Under the pieces are notes generated by a model. That model made no database searches, was not told the DNA's origin, and saw only the letters and a list, made by a program, of their open reading frames with translations. A DNA stretch of 64,000 bases from Yoonia maritima. Its GTDB lineage: Bacteria > Pseudomonadota > Alphaproteobacteria > Rhodobacterales > Rhodobacteraceae. The number at the start of each line of letters is the position of its first letter. The stretch's first letter is position 1. Below are positions 8,257 through 17,637 of the stretch, one piece after another. Location of the stretch: the NCBI RefSeq assembly GCF_002933395.1, contig NZ_PKFN01000008.1:620001-684000 (forward strand). Reading direction: 5' to 3'. The position numbers and the translations under genes were made by a program.

Positions 8257-10758
8257 TTAGCCGTCGATACGGATCGTGGCGTTTTTCGGATCGTAAGGGC
8301 TGTCTTCGACAATCTCTGCGGGCCATAGTTTATCGAACATTTTGACTTGCAGCTTGGTGCCGACGACATCCATTCCGGGTTTGACATAGCCCATACCAAT
8401 GGATTTTTCGAACGCCACTGAATAGCCACCTGACGTTAACCGCCCGACACGATTGCCATCCATGTCATACAGCGCCTCGCGACCCCATGGATCGGCATCG
8501 TCAGGACCATCAATCAAAAGCGTCACGCAGGTTGACCGAATCCCGATCTTCTCCATCGCTGCCTTGCCGTGGAAATCCTTGGATAGATCAACAAATCGCG
8601 GCAGGTCAGCCTCAAGCGGGGTTGCGTCGCGCCCCAGTTCAGTCCCAAATGCACGATAAGATTTTTCCTGACGCAGCCAGTTCTGTGCACGTGCGCCCAC
8701 CAGCTTCATCCCGTGTTTTTCACCGGCTTTTTCAAGCAGATCGAACAGATAGTTCTGCATCTCCATCGGGTGATGCAGCTCCCAACCAAGTTCACCCGTA
8801 TAGGCCACGCGGATCGCGTTGACCGGGCACATCCCCAATTCAATTTGCCGGGCAGATAGCCAAGGGAAACGCTTGTTCGACAGGGCGGTTTCCGGGTCAG
8901 CGTCGCAGATCACTTCCTTCAGCACATCACGTGCTTTGGGGCCCGCGATCGCAAATACGCCCCACTGCGTGGTAACGTTCTGCATTTCGATACGGCCAAA
9001 GTCAGCTTCTTTGTCTTCGATCGCCTTACGCAGGAAATCCGCATCATAATCTGTCCAAGCCCCAGCCGAGACCAGATAGAATTCATCATCCTTCAACCGC
9101 ACAATCGTATATTCCGTGCGTGTCGTCCCAGCAGTTGTCAGTGCATAGGTCAGGTTAATCCGACCGACCTTTGGCAGTTTGTTGGTAGTGAACCAATCTA
9201 GAAACGCTTCTGCGCCGGGGCCCTTAACGATGTGCTTGGTGAACGCTGTGGCGTCGATCAGGCCAACGCCTTCGCGGATCGCCTTTGCTTCTTCGACGGC
9301 ATGTTGCCACCAGCCGCCACGGCGGAATGAATTGGTTTCTTCGTCAAAGTTTGCGGGCGCATCCACGGGGCCGAAGTAGTTAGGCCGTTCCCAACCGTTC
9401 ACCTGACCAAATTGTGCGCCGCGTTTGGCTTGGCGGTCATAGGCGGGCGATGTGCGCAGCGGACGTGCTGCTGGGCGTTCTTCGTCTGGCCAATGCAATT
9501 TCAGCAGGAACGGATAGGTTTCTTCGTTCTTCACCGTCGCATATTCGGACGTCATCCAATCGCCGTAACGCTTTGGATCAAGGGACGCCATGTCGATCTC
9601 AGCTTCGCCTTCGACCATCATTTGTGCTAGATAATACCCAGCGCCACCGCCAGCCGTAATCCCGAACGAGAACCCTTCAGCAAGCCACATGTTCCGCAGG
9701 CCAGGTGCCGGGCCAATCAGCGGGTTGCCATCTGGCGTGTAACAAATTGGACCGTTGAAATCGTCCTTTAGACCGACTTCTTCGGTCGACGGAATACGAT
9801 GAATAAAGTCCATGTATTCCTGTTCGATCCGCTCAAGATTCAGCGGGAACAGATCAGCACGGAAACTATCAGGCACACCGTAGCGGAAACGCGAAGGTGC
9901 GCCGTCCTCGTATGGTCCCAAAATCCAGCCGCCGCGTTCTTCGCGGACATACCAGCGGGCGTCAACGTCGCGCAGAACAGGGTGTTCGCCATTCTGTTTG
10001 CGCCACTCGACCAACGCCGGATCAGGTTCTGTCACGATGAACTGGTGTTCGACCGGAATCGCCGGTGTCTTGATGCCCAGCATTTTCGCCGTGCGCTGTG
10101 CATGGTTACCTGTTGCTGTCACAACGTGTTCAGCATGGATAACGATCTGTTCCTCGGACGGGATCAGGTTACCGCCCTTTTCAACCATTTTCGTACAGGT
10201 CACATCCCAGTGGTCACCCGTCCAATGATAGCCATCAACCTGCCAACGGCGTTCAATCGTGACGCCACGCTGACGGGCACCTTTGGCCATGGCCATCGTG
10301 ACGTCGGCTGGGTTGATATAACCATCAGTCGGGTGGAAAATCGCGCCCACCAGATCTTCGGTCCGGACCAACGGCCAACGTTCCCGGATTTGATCTGGGG
10401 TCATCCATTCATACGGGATATCGACGGTTTCCGCCGTCGTAGCATACAGCATGTATTCGTCCATACGCGCCTGCGACTGCGCCATACGTAGGTTGCCAAC
10501 GACCGAAAAACCGGGGTTCAGCCCGGTTTCTTCCTCAAGCGTCTTATAAAACTTGATCGAATAGTCGTGGATGTGGCTAGACGCGTAAGACATGTTGAAA
10601 TAGGGCAGCAAGCCCGCCGCATGCCAAGTCGAACCCGATGTGAGCTCATCGCGCTCTAACAACATCACATCATCCCAACCGGCCTTGGCCAAGTGATATG
10701 CGATTGATGTCCCGACGGCACCACCGCCCACAACCAATGCTTTGACATGCGTTTTCAT
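8257..10758 (-). CDS. GcvT-fused FAD oxidoreductase (dimethylglycine/sarcosine dehydrogenase-like)
   Basis: An 833-residue fusion. The N-terminal DAO domain has the FAD motif GGGAVG (residues 11-16) and STWHAAG with His46, the position that carries covalent FAD in dimethylglycine dehydrogenase. A middle FAO_M-type segment is followed by a C-terminal aminomethyltransferase (GcvT) half from about residue 420, which in this family binds tetrahydrofolate and receives the demethylated one-carbon unit. A likely role is oxidative N-demethylation of a methylated glycine or related amine. I chose the ATG at 10758 because GGGAG lies 8 nt upstream; an upstream start adds 11 residues. It is a single gene with no neighbouring GcvH or GcvP. 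Confidence 0.88.
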   Translation of the reverse strand: MKTHVKALVVGGGAVGTSIAYHLAKAGWDDVMLLERDELTSGSTWHAAGLLPYFNMSYASSHIHDYSIKFYKTLEEETGLNPGFSVVGNLRMAQSQARMDEYMLYATTAETVDIPYEWMTPDQIRERWPLVRTEDLVGAIFHPTDGYINPADVTMAMAKGARQRGVTIERRWQVDGYHWTGDHWDVTCTKMVEKGGNLIPSEEQIVIHAEHVVTATGNHAQRTAKMLGIKTPAIPVEHQFIVTEPDPALVEWRKQNGEHPVLRDVDARWYVREERGGWILGPYEDGAPSRFRYGVPDSFRADLFPLNLERIEQEYMDFIHRIPSTEEVGLKDDFNGPICYTPDGNPLIGPAPGLRNMWLAEGFSFGITAGGGAGYYLAQMMVEGEAEIDMASLDPKRYGDWMTSEYATVKNEETYPFLLKLHWPDEERPAARPLRTSPAYDRQAKRGAQFGQVNGWERPNYFGPVDAPANFDEETNSFRRGGWWQHAVEEAKAIREGVGLIDATAFTKHIVKGPGAEAFLDWFTTNKLPKVGRINLTYALTTAGTTRTEYTIVRLKDDEFYLVSAGAWTDYDADFLRKAIEDKEADFGRIEMQNVTTQWGVFAIAGPKARDVLKEVICDADPETALSNKRFPWLSARQIELGMCPVNAIRVAYTGELGWELHHPMEMQNYLFDLLEKAGEKHGMKLVGARAQNWLRQEKSYRAFGTELGRDATPLEADLPRFVDLSKDFHGKAAMEKIGIRSTCVTLLIDGPDDADPWGREALYDMDGNRVGRLTSGGYSVAFEKSIGMGYVKPGMDVVGTKLQVKMFDKLWPAEIVEDSPYDPKNATIRIDG

Positions 10759-10931
10759 AAGCGCGACTCCCTTTACTATTCTTGCGTTCAATTTGCGCGA
10801 AACTGAACATGAACGAAAGAACTAGCCGACGCCTCATCGTGCAATTGCGACAGCAATACATAAAGGTCCCATTTTTATGCTACACTGCGAACCAGACGAT
10901 AACATTATTACGTCGAAAATGGATAAAGCAA

Positions 10932-11585
10932 ATGGTTCAATTCTCGCTCGAAGACGCCGGGAAACTGGCGGAAGCAAGTTATAACAGCATCAACATAATC
11001 AGGCCCCGGGTTATGCGATCTTGTCCTCATCGTGACGTACAAGCACACCTTTTAGAAGGCGATATACTGCTCTTGCCGGGGTCAAATTCTGTTCGTGACT
11101 ACCTAAGATATAATTTACGGCCCCTGCTTTTGGGACACAAACGACTAAAGTTAAGCGACGATAGCGTCGCCAAAGGCGTGTCGGGGACAATCTGGCATCA
11201 AGGTTTTCTGGCATACGCCGCGGTGGTCGCAGATTGGCTGATCAAAGAACGGGTAACGCCGACATTCATTATAGGACATTCATTGGGGGCGGCAGCCGCA
11301 CAAATTCTGACCAAAAGCTATGGGGTGCCCGGAATTGGCTTTGCCGCACCCCGTCCTCGCCATACACGTGGCCCTATCAAAAACGGCAAGATGTGTTTGA
11401 TAATCAATCGTCAAGACGATGTTGTGCCAAACCTGCCCGGCGCGTTTCACCATGTGGGTCAAGTCACCGCGCTATTGCCCGATCCGAAACATCGATTTCT
11501 CGCACATAAAATGAACCACTATCGGGAAATCGTGGAAGCCGGGCAAATCGCAGGAAAACTGCCAACGCATTGGGCAGGGTCATGA
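10932..11585 (+). CDS. Class 3 lipase-like alpha/beta hydrolase
   Basis: A 217-residue serine hydrolase with the lipase box GHSLGA (nucleophile Ser117), a likely acid in NRQDDVVPNLP (Asp162 or Asp163) and a C-terminal His in KMNHYREI (His196), all as in class 3 lipases. No signal peptide is visible. The ORF extends upstream to 10782, but those 50 residues look like random translation, so I start at the ATG of MVQFSLEDAG. It is divergent from the GcvT-fused gene and convergent with the large unknown gene that follows. Confidence 0.75.
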   Translation: MVQFSLEDAGKLAEASYNSINIIRPRVMRSCPHRDVQAHLLEGDILLLPGSNSVRDYLRYNLRPLLLGHKRLKLSDDSVAKGVSGTIWHQGFLAYAAVVADWLIKERVTPTFIIGHSLGAAAAQILTKSYGVPGIGFAAPRPRHTRGPIKNGKMCLIINRQDDVVPNLPGAFHHVGQVTALLPDPKHRFLAHKMNHYREIVEAGQIAGKLPTHWAGS

Positions 11586-11601
11586 AACGATCTGGCCGCG
11601 C

Positions 11602-12822
11602 CTAGTTACCCCCGACGGAACAGCGGCGCACACCATTTTCGATACGACACCGGGACGATTGACCAAATCCGCTAGATACCGACGGGCGTGCATTAACATC
11701 CGCGGTTGAAGTAGACTCAACCGCGCGCGTTTCAGGTAAACCTGCGATTAACGCTAACACCTCTGCGGCAACCTCGTAATCACCCGATAAATACGCTGCT
11801 AAGTCACTTTGCGCAGTTGTGATATCAGCAACCTTTGTCAGAATATAATATTCATGATCGTTCCAATCGCGACCGCTATCGATCATCGCGGATGCGAAAT
11901 AGCGGGCGGTATTTTCTTCTGATCCGTCGTCCAAGACAGTCAGTAATTCAAATGGCGCATCCTGAATTTGGTCGGGATACGCAGCCGTCATAGCAACCCA
12001 ATCTGCAATTTCGCCAGTTTTAACGCGCCGTAAGGCTTCATTCCAAGGGGCGCCGTAGTCATGGCCGTTCTCAAGCATCTCTGCGGCGCGATACGCGACG
12101 GTCGGTTCCGGCACAGATGTCGCCAGCGGCGTATCCGACACGATCCCCAATGAGATGGCAAAATTCGGGTCAGGCGTTGGCAAAAGTTGATTTGCACGCT
12201 CAAGATCCACGCCCATAATAGCCGCTGCGACGGCAGCATCTGTGCTATCGGTCAACACTTTAATATCAAGTACTTCGTCGATCTCCTCATCACCCAGCCG
12301 CATTGTAAACAGTCGATAATTGACGGGTTCAGGAAATGCTTCACCCGGCACGGAAGACGTCCGAGGTTTTAGAATTAACGGTGCTCCTGCAACCGTTGCG
12401 ACCTCAACATCAAGGTTCGGCTTTGGAGAGCCCGCCGAAGCGCGCCGCATTTGTGAAAATATATTCCCCTGACTAGGCGGCTGATGCGGACCAAAAACTA
12501 AACTTAGCACGACACGTTCATCATCACGCGTGAACGTCCACACCGCACCCGCAGTGACATCTTCACTGATATCAGCGTAATGACGAAGAAGCCGTTGTGT
12601 CGTGGTCGCAGGCGCATCACGTGGGGCCGATGATTCTGCCACAATGCTCTCTCCATGCTGGGGAAGGTAAGATGCAACCTTCCAACCATCTGGTGCTGTT
12701 ACCTCTACACTGACCAAACGTTGATTATAGACATAATCGTCCCAAACAATTTTGAAGGTAAAGACGATTGCAGCAGCGACCACAACCATTGCCACACCAA
12801 TAAGAGCCAACGAAAATCGCAT
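11602..12822 (-). CDS. Unknown membrane-anchored or exported protein
   Basis: A 406-residue protein with one N-terminal hydrophobic helix (residues 4-25) that is either a signal anchor or an uncleaved signal peptide, followed by an acidic region of mixed strands and helices without recognisable catalytic motifs. The C-terminal tail contains a Cys pair (SRCRIENGVRRCSVGG) that could form a disulfide outside the cytosol. It stands alone: a convergent lipase gene lies 16 bp downstream and the 2-hydroxyacid dehydrogenase about 100 bp upstream. I do not recognise the family. Confidence 0.7.
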   Translation of the reverse strand: MRFSLALIGVAMVVVAAAIVFTFKIVWDDYVYNQRLVSVEVTAPDGWKVASYLPQHGESIVAESSAPRDAPATTTQRLLRHYADISEDVTAGAVWTFTRDDERVVLSLVFGPHQPPSQGNIFSQMRRASAGSPKPNLDVEVATVAGAPLILKPRTSSVPGEAFPEPVNYRLFTMRLGDEEIDEVLDIKVLTDSTDAAVAAAIMGVDLERANQLLPTPDPNFAISLGIVSDTPLATSVPEPTVAYRAAEMLENGHDYGAPWNEALRRVKTGEIADWVAMTAAYPDQIQDAPFELLTVLDDGSEENTARYFASAMIDSGRDWNDHEYYILTKVADITTAQSDLAAYLSGDYEVAAEVLALIAGLPETRAVESTSTADVNARPSVSSGFGQSSRCRIENGVRRCSVGGN

Positions 12823-12920
12823 AGCGCGCCATTCCTAGAGTTTGTAAAAAGTATAATAAAACACGTAACGAAAACAAAAGGCACATCGAAAAAATGCCAT
12901 TTTTCGCAATCATGCTAACG

Positions 12921-13907
12921 TCATAGCATTGCGGGCACAACCAGATCCGGGGGGCGATGCCCATCGGCAAAGGTTTGAATATTCACAATGACCTTTTCGC
13001 CCATTTCAATGCGACCTTCCACCGTCGCAGACCCCATGTGGGGTAGCAAAATGACGTTCGGAAGCTGCTTTAACCGTGGGTTAATGTCATGCCCACGTTC
13101 AAAAACATCCAACCCAGCACCCGCTATTTCCCCAGCACGCAACATCCGGGTCAATGCGTTTTCATCGATCACTTCACCCCGAGAAGTATTCACAACCACA
13201 GCGTCCGATTTCATTAGCTTAAGACGGCGGGCATTCATTAAGTGGAACGTCGACGGCGTGTGCGGACAATTGATCGAAATGACGTCCATATGTGCCACCA
13301 TTTGATCAAGGCTTTCCCAATATGTCGCCTGTAAATCTGTTTCGATCTCAGGACGAAGCCGTTTCCGATTATGATAATTCACTTCCATTCCAAATGCGTT
13401 CGCCCGACGTGCGACAGCCTGACCGATCCGCCCCATTCCGAGAATGCCCAATCTGCGGCCGCGGATGCGACCACCCATCATCGCAGTCGGAGACCATCCC
13501 TGCCAATCATTTGATTGCGCAATGCGCAGGCCTTCGGCCAAGCGGCGGGTCACACCTAAAATCAGCGCCATAACCATGTCAGCGGTGTCTTCGGTCACTA
13601 CGCCGGGTGTATTTGACACGTGAACGCCGCGTTCGCGGGCGGTGGCAACATCAATATTGTCTACACCTGCACCATAGTTCGCGATCAGCTTCAAACGGTC
13701 ACCGGCGCGCGCTAGCAATTTAGCATCAATTTGATCCGTGATTGTCGACACCAACACATCAGCAGACCCCATCGCGACGGCTAGTTCATCCGTCGACATT
13801 GCAACATCGTCGTCGCGCAATGTTACGTCAAACAGCTCTTTCATGCGGGTTTCGACGACATCAGGTAACCGTCGCGTCACAACAACACTTAACCGCTTGC
13901 CTGACAT
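12921..13907 (-). CDS. D-2-hydroxyacid dehydrogenase (glyoxylate/hydroxypyruvate reductase-like)
   Basis: A 328-residue NAD(P)-dependent enzyme that interconverts 2-oxoacids and D-2-hydroxyacids, most like glyoxylate or hydroxypyruvate reductases. The Rossmann motif GMGRIG is at residues 157-162. Catalytic Arg243 (NTSRGE) and His290 (LLPHMGSAT) are present. The Glu of the usual DVFxxEP segment is Gly272 here (DVFERGHDINP), aligned without gaps to Glu269 of Hyphomicrobium glycerate dehydrogenase. GGGAGG lies in front of the ATG. Such an enzyme would fit the glyoxylate chemistry of the ethylmalonyl-CoA pathway encoded further along. Confidence 0.87.
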   Translation of the reverse strand: MSGKRLSVVVTRRLPDVVETRMKELFDVTLRDDDVAMSTDELAVAMGSADVLVSTITDQIDAKLLARAGDRLKLIANYGAGVDNIDVATARERGVHVSNTPGVVTEDTADMVMALILGVTRRLAEGLRIAQSNDWQGWSPTAMMGGRIRGRRLGILGMGRIGQAVARRANAFGMEVNYHNRKRLRPEIETDLQATYWESLDQMVAHMDVISINCPHTPSTFHLMNARRLKLMKSDAVVVNTSRGEVIDENALTRMLRAGEIAGAGLDVFERGHDINPRLKQLPNVILLPHMGSATVEGRIEMGEKVIVNIQTFADGHRPPDLVVPAML

Positions 13908-14015
13908 GGTGAGCCCTCCCGTGGCTTTCCAAATTATCTATTCCGTGTCAGGTTGCGCCAAAGGGACGCGTAGCACAAGAACCGCGCGCCAATTTTGAGC
14001 AGTTAAGGACAAACA

Positions 14016-14546
14016 ATGGGTACTTTGGTGCACTGGTTTCGCATCGTTCGACTTGCTTTGGCCGCAAGCGTTGTCATTGCGGGTACGGCGTTTGCGCAAG
14101 ACATCAACGACGCGCTCGCGCTTGGGCCTGAAACGAACCTTCCAATGCCGCGTTTTGTTTCGCTAAAGGCATCCGAAGCGAATGTCAGACGCGGACCATC
14201 CCTGTCACACCGCATTGATTGGGTATTCCAACGACGCAACATGCCGCTACAGGTCATCGCTGAATATGGACATTGGCGCCGGGTGATTGACCGCGACGGG
14301 CAAGGCGGGTGGGTCCACTACACAATGCTGTCAGGCGTACGGACGGTATTGATCGACGGAGATAATACGCCGCTTCGATCAAGACCGTCAGAAGACGCCA
14401 CCGAAAATGCAGTCCTTGAACACGGCGTCATTGCCCGCCTAGGCGATTGCACGCCTTCATGGTGTGAACTAAGCGCAGGTGGTTACCGCGGTTGGACGCC
14501 AAAATCTGTGCTTTGGGGGGTCGCCGAGGCCGAGATCAGAGAATAG
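14016..14546 (+). CDS. Exported SH3-domain protein
   Basis: A 176-residue protein with a Sec signal peptide (cleavage expected after GTAFAQ near residue 28) and two bacterial SH3 folds: residues about 48-107 (ANVRRGPSL...GWVHYTML) and 110-167 (TPLRSRPSE...GWTPKSVLW). Bacterial SH3 domains of this COG3807 type usually bind cell-wall peptides. AAGGA precedes the ATG. It is divergent from the hydroxyacid dehydrogenase and 43 bp ahead of a cation efflux gene. The binding partner is not known. Confidence 0.85.
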   Translation: MGTLVHWFRIVRLALAASVVIAGTAFAQDINDALALGPETNLPMPRFVSLKASEANVRRGPSLSHRIDWVFQRRNMPLQVIAEYGHWRRVIDRDGQGGWVHYTMLSGVRTVLIDGDNTPLRSRPSEDATENAVLEHGVIARLGDCTPSWCELSAGGYRGWTPKSVLWGVAEAEIRE

Positions 14547-14589
14547 ACTGGCGCTTGTGATAGCTACAAAAACAGCCTAGCAAAAGCCT

Positions 14590-15498
14590 ATGTCCGACAC
14601 AAATTCCACCCGCCTTAACCTCTCTGCAGGATTATTATCTGTCGCTGTTGCGCTTGTTCTAGTGCTAGCCAAACTATGGGCATTGGGGCAAACTGGATCA
14701 CTCGCGATTGCGGCTACGCTCGCGGATAGTGCAATGGATTTGATGATGTCGCTTGGTGGCTTAGCGGCAATCGCATATGCCGCAAAACCCGCAGATGATG
14801 ATCACAACTTTGGTCACACATCCGCCGAAGATCTAGCAGCGCTTGGTCAGTCTTTATTCATCCTAATTTCCGCCTGCGTCATTGGAACAGCCGCAGTTTT
14901 TCGGCTTCTTGACGATACTGTAACGTTGCCAGAACACGAAACGCAGGGGATATCTGTGATGGTATTCTCCATCGTGGTCACGCTTGGGTTGGTATTGTGG
15001 CAACGCCACGTCGCGGCAAAAACCGGAAACAAGGTCGTGCAAGCTGATAGCCTACACTACCTTGGTGATCTTATCCCAAACATCGGCGCGATCATCGCAT
15101 TGTGGGCGTCTGCCAGTCTTGGTCTTGGGCAAATCGACAGCGTGGTCGCGTTAGGTGCCGCAGCGCTCTTAGCGGTCGGCGCGCTGCGTATCGGTAAAGG
15201 CGCGTGGGATGCGTTAATGGATCGGCAAGCAGAACCAGCAATGATCAAAGGCATCTGTGAAATTGCCGATGGGTTCAAAGGTGTTCACGGCTACCACGAC
15301 CTAAAAACGCGTGTCGCGGGAAGCCGCGTTTTCGTGAACATGCATATCGAACTAGACGGCAGTCAAACTCTCAATGATGCCCACGCCACGGGTGCAGCAC
15401 TTCGCCGGGCCATCGTAGACGCCTATCCGCAAGCAGATGTGCTGATCCACAAAGACCCGGTTGGCGTTGAGAAACACCCCGACGACCCGCGCCCGTAG
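14590..15498 (+). CDS. Cation diffusion facilitator transporter
   Basis: A 302-residue CDF-family metal/proton antiporter of the inner membrane. Six membrane helices fill the first 200 residues or so; the metal-site residues appear as LADSAMD in helix 2 (Asp47 and Asp51), the HNFGH loop, and SLHYLGD in helix 5. A cytosolic domain with HDLKTR and MHIELDGS follows. Such FieF-like proteins export Zn, Fe or related divalent ions; which ion cannot be told. The stop codon TAG is part of palindromic repeat copy C. Confidence 0.88.
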   Translation: MSDTNSTRLNLSAGLLSVAVALVLVLAKLWALGQTGSLAIAATLADSAMDLMMSLGGLAAIAYAAKPADDDHNFGHTSAEDLAALGQSLFILISACVIGTAAVFRLLDDTVTLPEHETQGISVMVFSIVVTLGLVLWQRHVAAKTGNKVVQADSLHYLGDLIPNIGAIIALWASASLGLGQIDSVVALGAAALLAVGALRIGKGAWDALMDRQAEPAMIKGICEIADGFKGVHGYHDLKTRVAGSRVFVNMHIELDGSQTLNDAHATGAALRRAIVDAYPQADVLIHKDPVGVEKHPDDPRP

Positions 15499-15523
15499 AA
15501 GGTGGATTGAAATCAACCCTACG
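15494..15523. repeat. Dispersed palindromic repeat, copy C
   Basis: CGTAG, then GGTGGATTGAAATCAACC, then CTACG: an outer 5-bp stem around an inner near-perfect hairpin. Compared with copy A one base pair is changed on both sides (G-C to A-T), a compensatory change that supports a folded structure. It contains the TAG stop of the cation transporter and reaches into the convergent peptidase stop region. Confidence 0.6.
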
Positions 15524-17546
15524 CAGAATGATCTAGGCCCCGCCCCTTAAGAAGCGCGTCAACGCCCGGTAAACGACCACGAAACGCGGTATATAGATCT
15601 GCTGCATCAACAGAACCGCCGGATGAAAGCACCGTTTCTTCCAAACGTTTCGCCGTTTCCGGATCGAACGGCCCACCAGCCTCTTCAAAGGCTGCAAAAG
15701 CATCCGCATCCATCACTTCTGACCACATGTAGCTGTAATACCCACTGGAGTAGCCGTCGCCTGCGAACACATGTGCGAAATGCGGCGTCGCATGCCGCAT
15801 CCGGATCGCATGGGGCATGCCGATGTCTTCCAAAATCTCCGCCTGCTTTTGCATAGGGTCGGCAGGGGCTGGACCATTGTGGAACTCAAGATCGACCAAG
15901 GCCGACGCGACATATTCGACGGTCTGGAAACCCATATCATAGGTCGCAGCCCCCAACATGCGTTCCAGCAGGTCTTTTGGCATCGGCTCGCCTGTTTCTG
16001 AATGGGTCGCGAATTCAGCAAGAACTTCGGGAACCTCCAGCCAGTGTTCATACAGTTGGCTCGGCAGTTCTACAAAGTCACGTGCGACCGATGTGCCGCT
16101 GATGCTTTCATAGGTCACATCAGACAGCATTTGATGCAAGGCGTGACCAAATTCATGGAACAAAGTCCGAGCATCATCATAAGATAACAGGGCTGGCTTC
16201 CCCTCTGCGGGCTTTGCAAAGTTACAAACATTGACGACATGCGGGCGCACGTCACCGCTTAGACGCTGCTGTGACCGCATCGCGGAACACCACGCACCCG
16301 AACGCTTGGAGCCGCGCGCAAAATAGTCGCCGATAAATACCGCAACATGTTCGCCGTTGCGGGTAACCTCCCATAGGCGCACGTCGGGGTGATAGATCGG
16401 CCCCTCAATCGGAGCAAAATCAAGTTTGAACAGGCGATTTGCACAAGCGAACGATGCCTCGATCATGCGATCAAGCTGAAGATATGGCTTCAACTCGGCC
16501 TCGTCCAAATCATGCAGTTCCTTGCGGCGCTTTTCGGAATAGAAACGCCAGTCCCAAGGCTCTAGCGGGCCATCCCATCCATCAGCATGCAGCATACGTT
16601 TTAGCACTTCAGCATCGGACTCGGCTGCCGCCCTGGCGGGTTTCCAAACCTTCAACAACAAGTCACGCACAGCGCCGGGCGTACCGGCCATTTCGGTCTC
16701 TAGCTTGAAATCAGCAAATGTTTCATAGCCAAGCAAACCAGCACGCTGTTCGCGCAGCTTCAACGTTTCAGCAGCAAGCGCACGGTTGTCAGTCTTACCG
16801 CCGTTTGCCCCCCGCGCGGCCCATGCTGCATAGGCCTTTTGACGCAGATCACGGCGTTCAGAAAACTGCAAAAACGGTACAATCAAGGATCGGGACAATG
16901 TCACCACCGGACCTTCTGCACCCTTTTCTTTCCCGGCAGCTTTAGCAGTTGCGATGACAAAATCAGGCAATCCGTCCATATCACCAGCGGCCAACGGCAT
17001 GAACCATTCACGTTCATCAGCCAGCAGGTTTTGGGTGAACTCGGTCCCCAAAACCGAAAGCCGCGATTTCACGTCGCGAAGGGCCACAGCATCGTCACCT
17101 TCCAACAAAGCACCAGAGCGCACGAAGGTGCGGCGTGACAACATTAAAACGCGTTGCTGTTCATCGGTCAGATCCAGTGTATCACGCCGCGCCCAAAGCG
17201 TTTCGACACGTGCGAACAGCGCCTTATTCTCTGATACTTCAGACGAATAAGCACTTAGCTTGGGTGCAAATTCTCGTTGCAACGCCTCGCGCGCAGGGTT
17301 GCTGTCTGCACCTGCCACACCATAAAATGCGCCCAGCACGCGGCCCAGTGCTTCATCTGCCAGTTCCAGCGCCTCGATCGTATTTTCAAATGTCGGTGCG
17401 TCAGGATTGTCCGCAATCGCGGCGATGTTTTCGCGCGTTTCTGCCAATGCAGCATCCACCGCAGGCGAAAAATCTGCGTCAGTAATTTGATCAAATGGCG
17501 GCAGACCAAATGGTGTATCCCAATCGGCAAGCAGTGGATTAGTCAT
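15519..17546 (-). CDS. dcp: M3 family metallopeptidase, dipeptidyl carboxypeptidase/oligopeptidase A type
   Basis: A 675-residue zinc oligopeptidase that degrades short peptides. The zinc motif HEFGH (in TLFHEFGHALHQ, about residue 460) and the downstream Glu in the FVELPSQ helix are present, as is the family C-terminal substrate region GDGYSSGYYSYMWSEV. There is no signal peptide, so it is cytosolic. The length fits Dcp and oligopeptidase A (670-690 residues). AAAGGAG precedes the ATG. It lies 91 bp upstream of an amino-acid ABC permease that is transcribed ahead of it in the same direction, which may link peptide breakdown with amino-acid uptake. Confidence 0.92.
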   Translation of the reverse strand: MTNPLLADWDTPFGLPPFDQITDADFSPAVDAALAETRENIAAIADNPDAPTFENTIEALELADEALGRVLGAFYGVAGADSNPAREALQREFAPKLSAYSSEVSENKALFARVETLWARRDTLDLTDEQQRVLMLSRRTFVRSGALLEGDDAVALRDVKSRLSVLGTEFTQNLLADEREWFMPLAAGDMDGLPDFVIATAKAAGKEKGAEGPVVTLSRSLIVPFLQFSERRDLRQKAYAAWAARGANGGKTDNRALAAETLKLREQRAGLLGYETFADFKLETEMAGTPGAVRDLLLKVWKPARAAAESDAEVLKRMLHADGWDGPLEPWDWRFYSEKRRKELHDLDEAELKPYLQLDRMIEASFACANRLFKLDFAPIEGPIYHPDVRLWEVTRNGEHVAVFIGDYFARGSKRSGAWCSAMRSQQRLSGDVRPHVVNVCNFAKPAEGKPALLSYDDARTLFHEFGHALHQMLSDVTYESISGTSVARDFVELPSQLYEHWLEVPEVLAEFATHSETGEPMPKDLLERMLGAATYDMGFQTVEYVASALVDLEFHNGPAPADPMQKQAEILEDIGMPHAIRMRHATPHFAHVFAGDGYSSGYYSYMWSEVMDADAFAAFEEAGGPFDPETAKRLEETVLSSGGSVDAADLYTAFRGRLPGVDALLKGRGLDHSA

Positions 17547-17637
17547 GGCAAATCTCCTTTGAACTATAGCTATGCCTCTGACATCAAATTTGCCAGAACC
17601 TCACCCTCGCTTTGTACAAAATACTCAAATTCCCGTT

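Noticed and set aside
9799..10491. A 230-codon open frame opposite the GcvT-fused gene
   Set aside because: Wholly antisense to a large, motif-supported flavoprotein; no ribosome site or domain.
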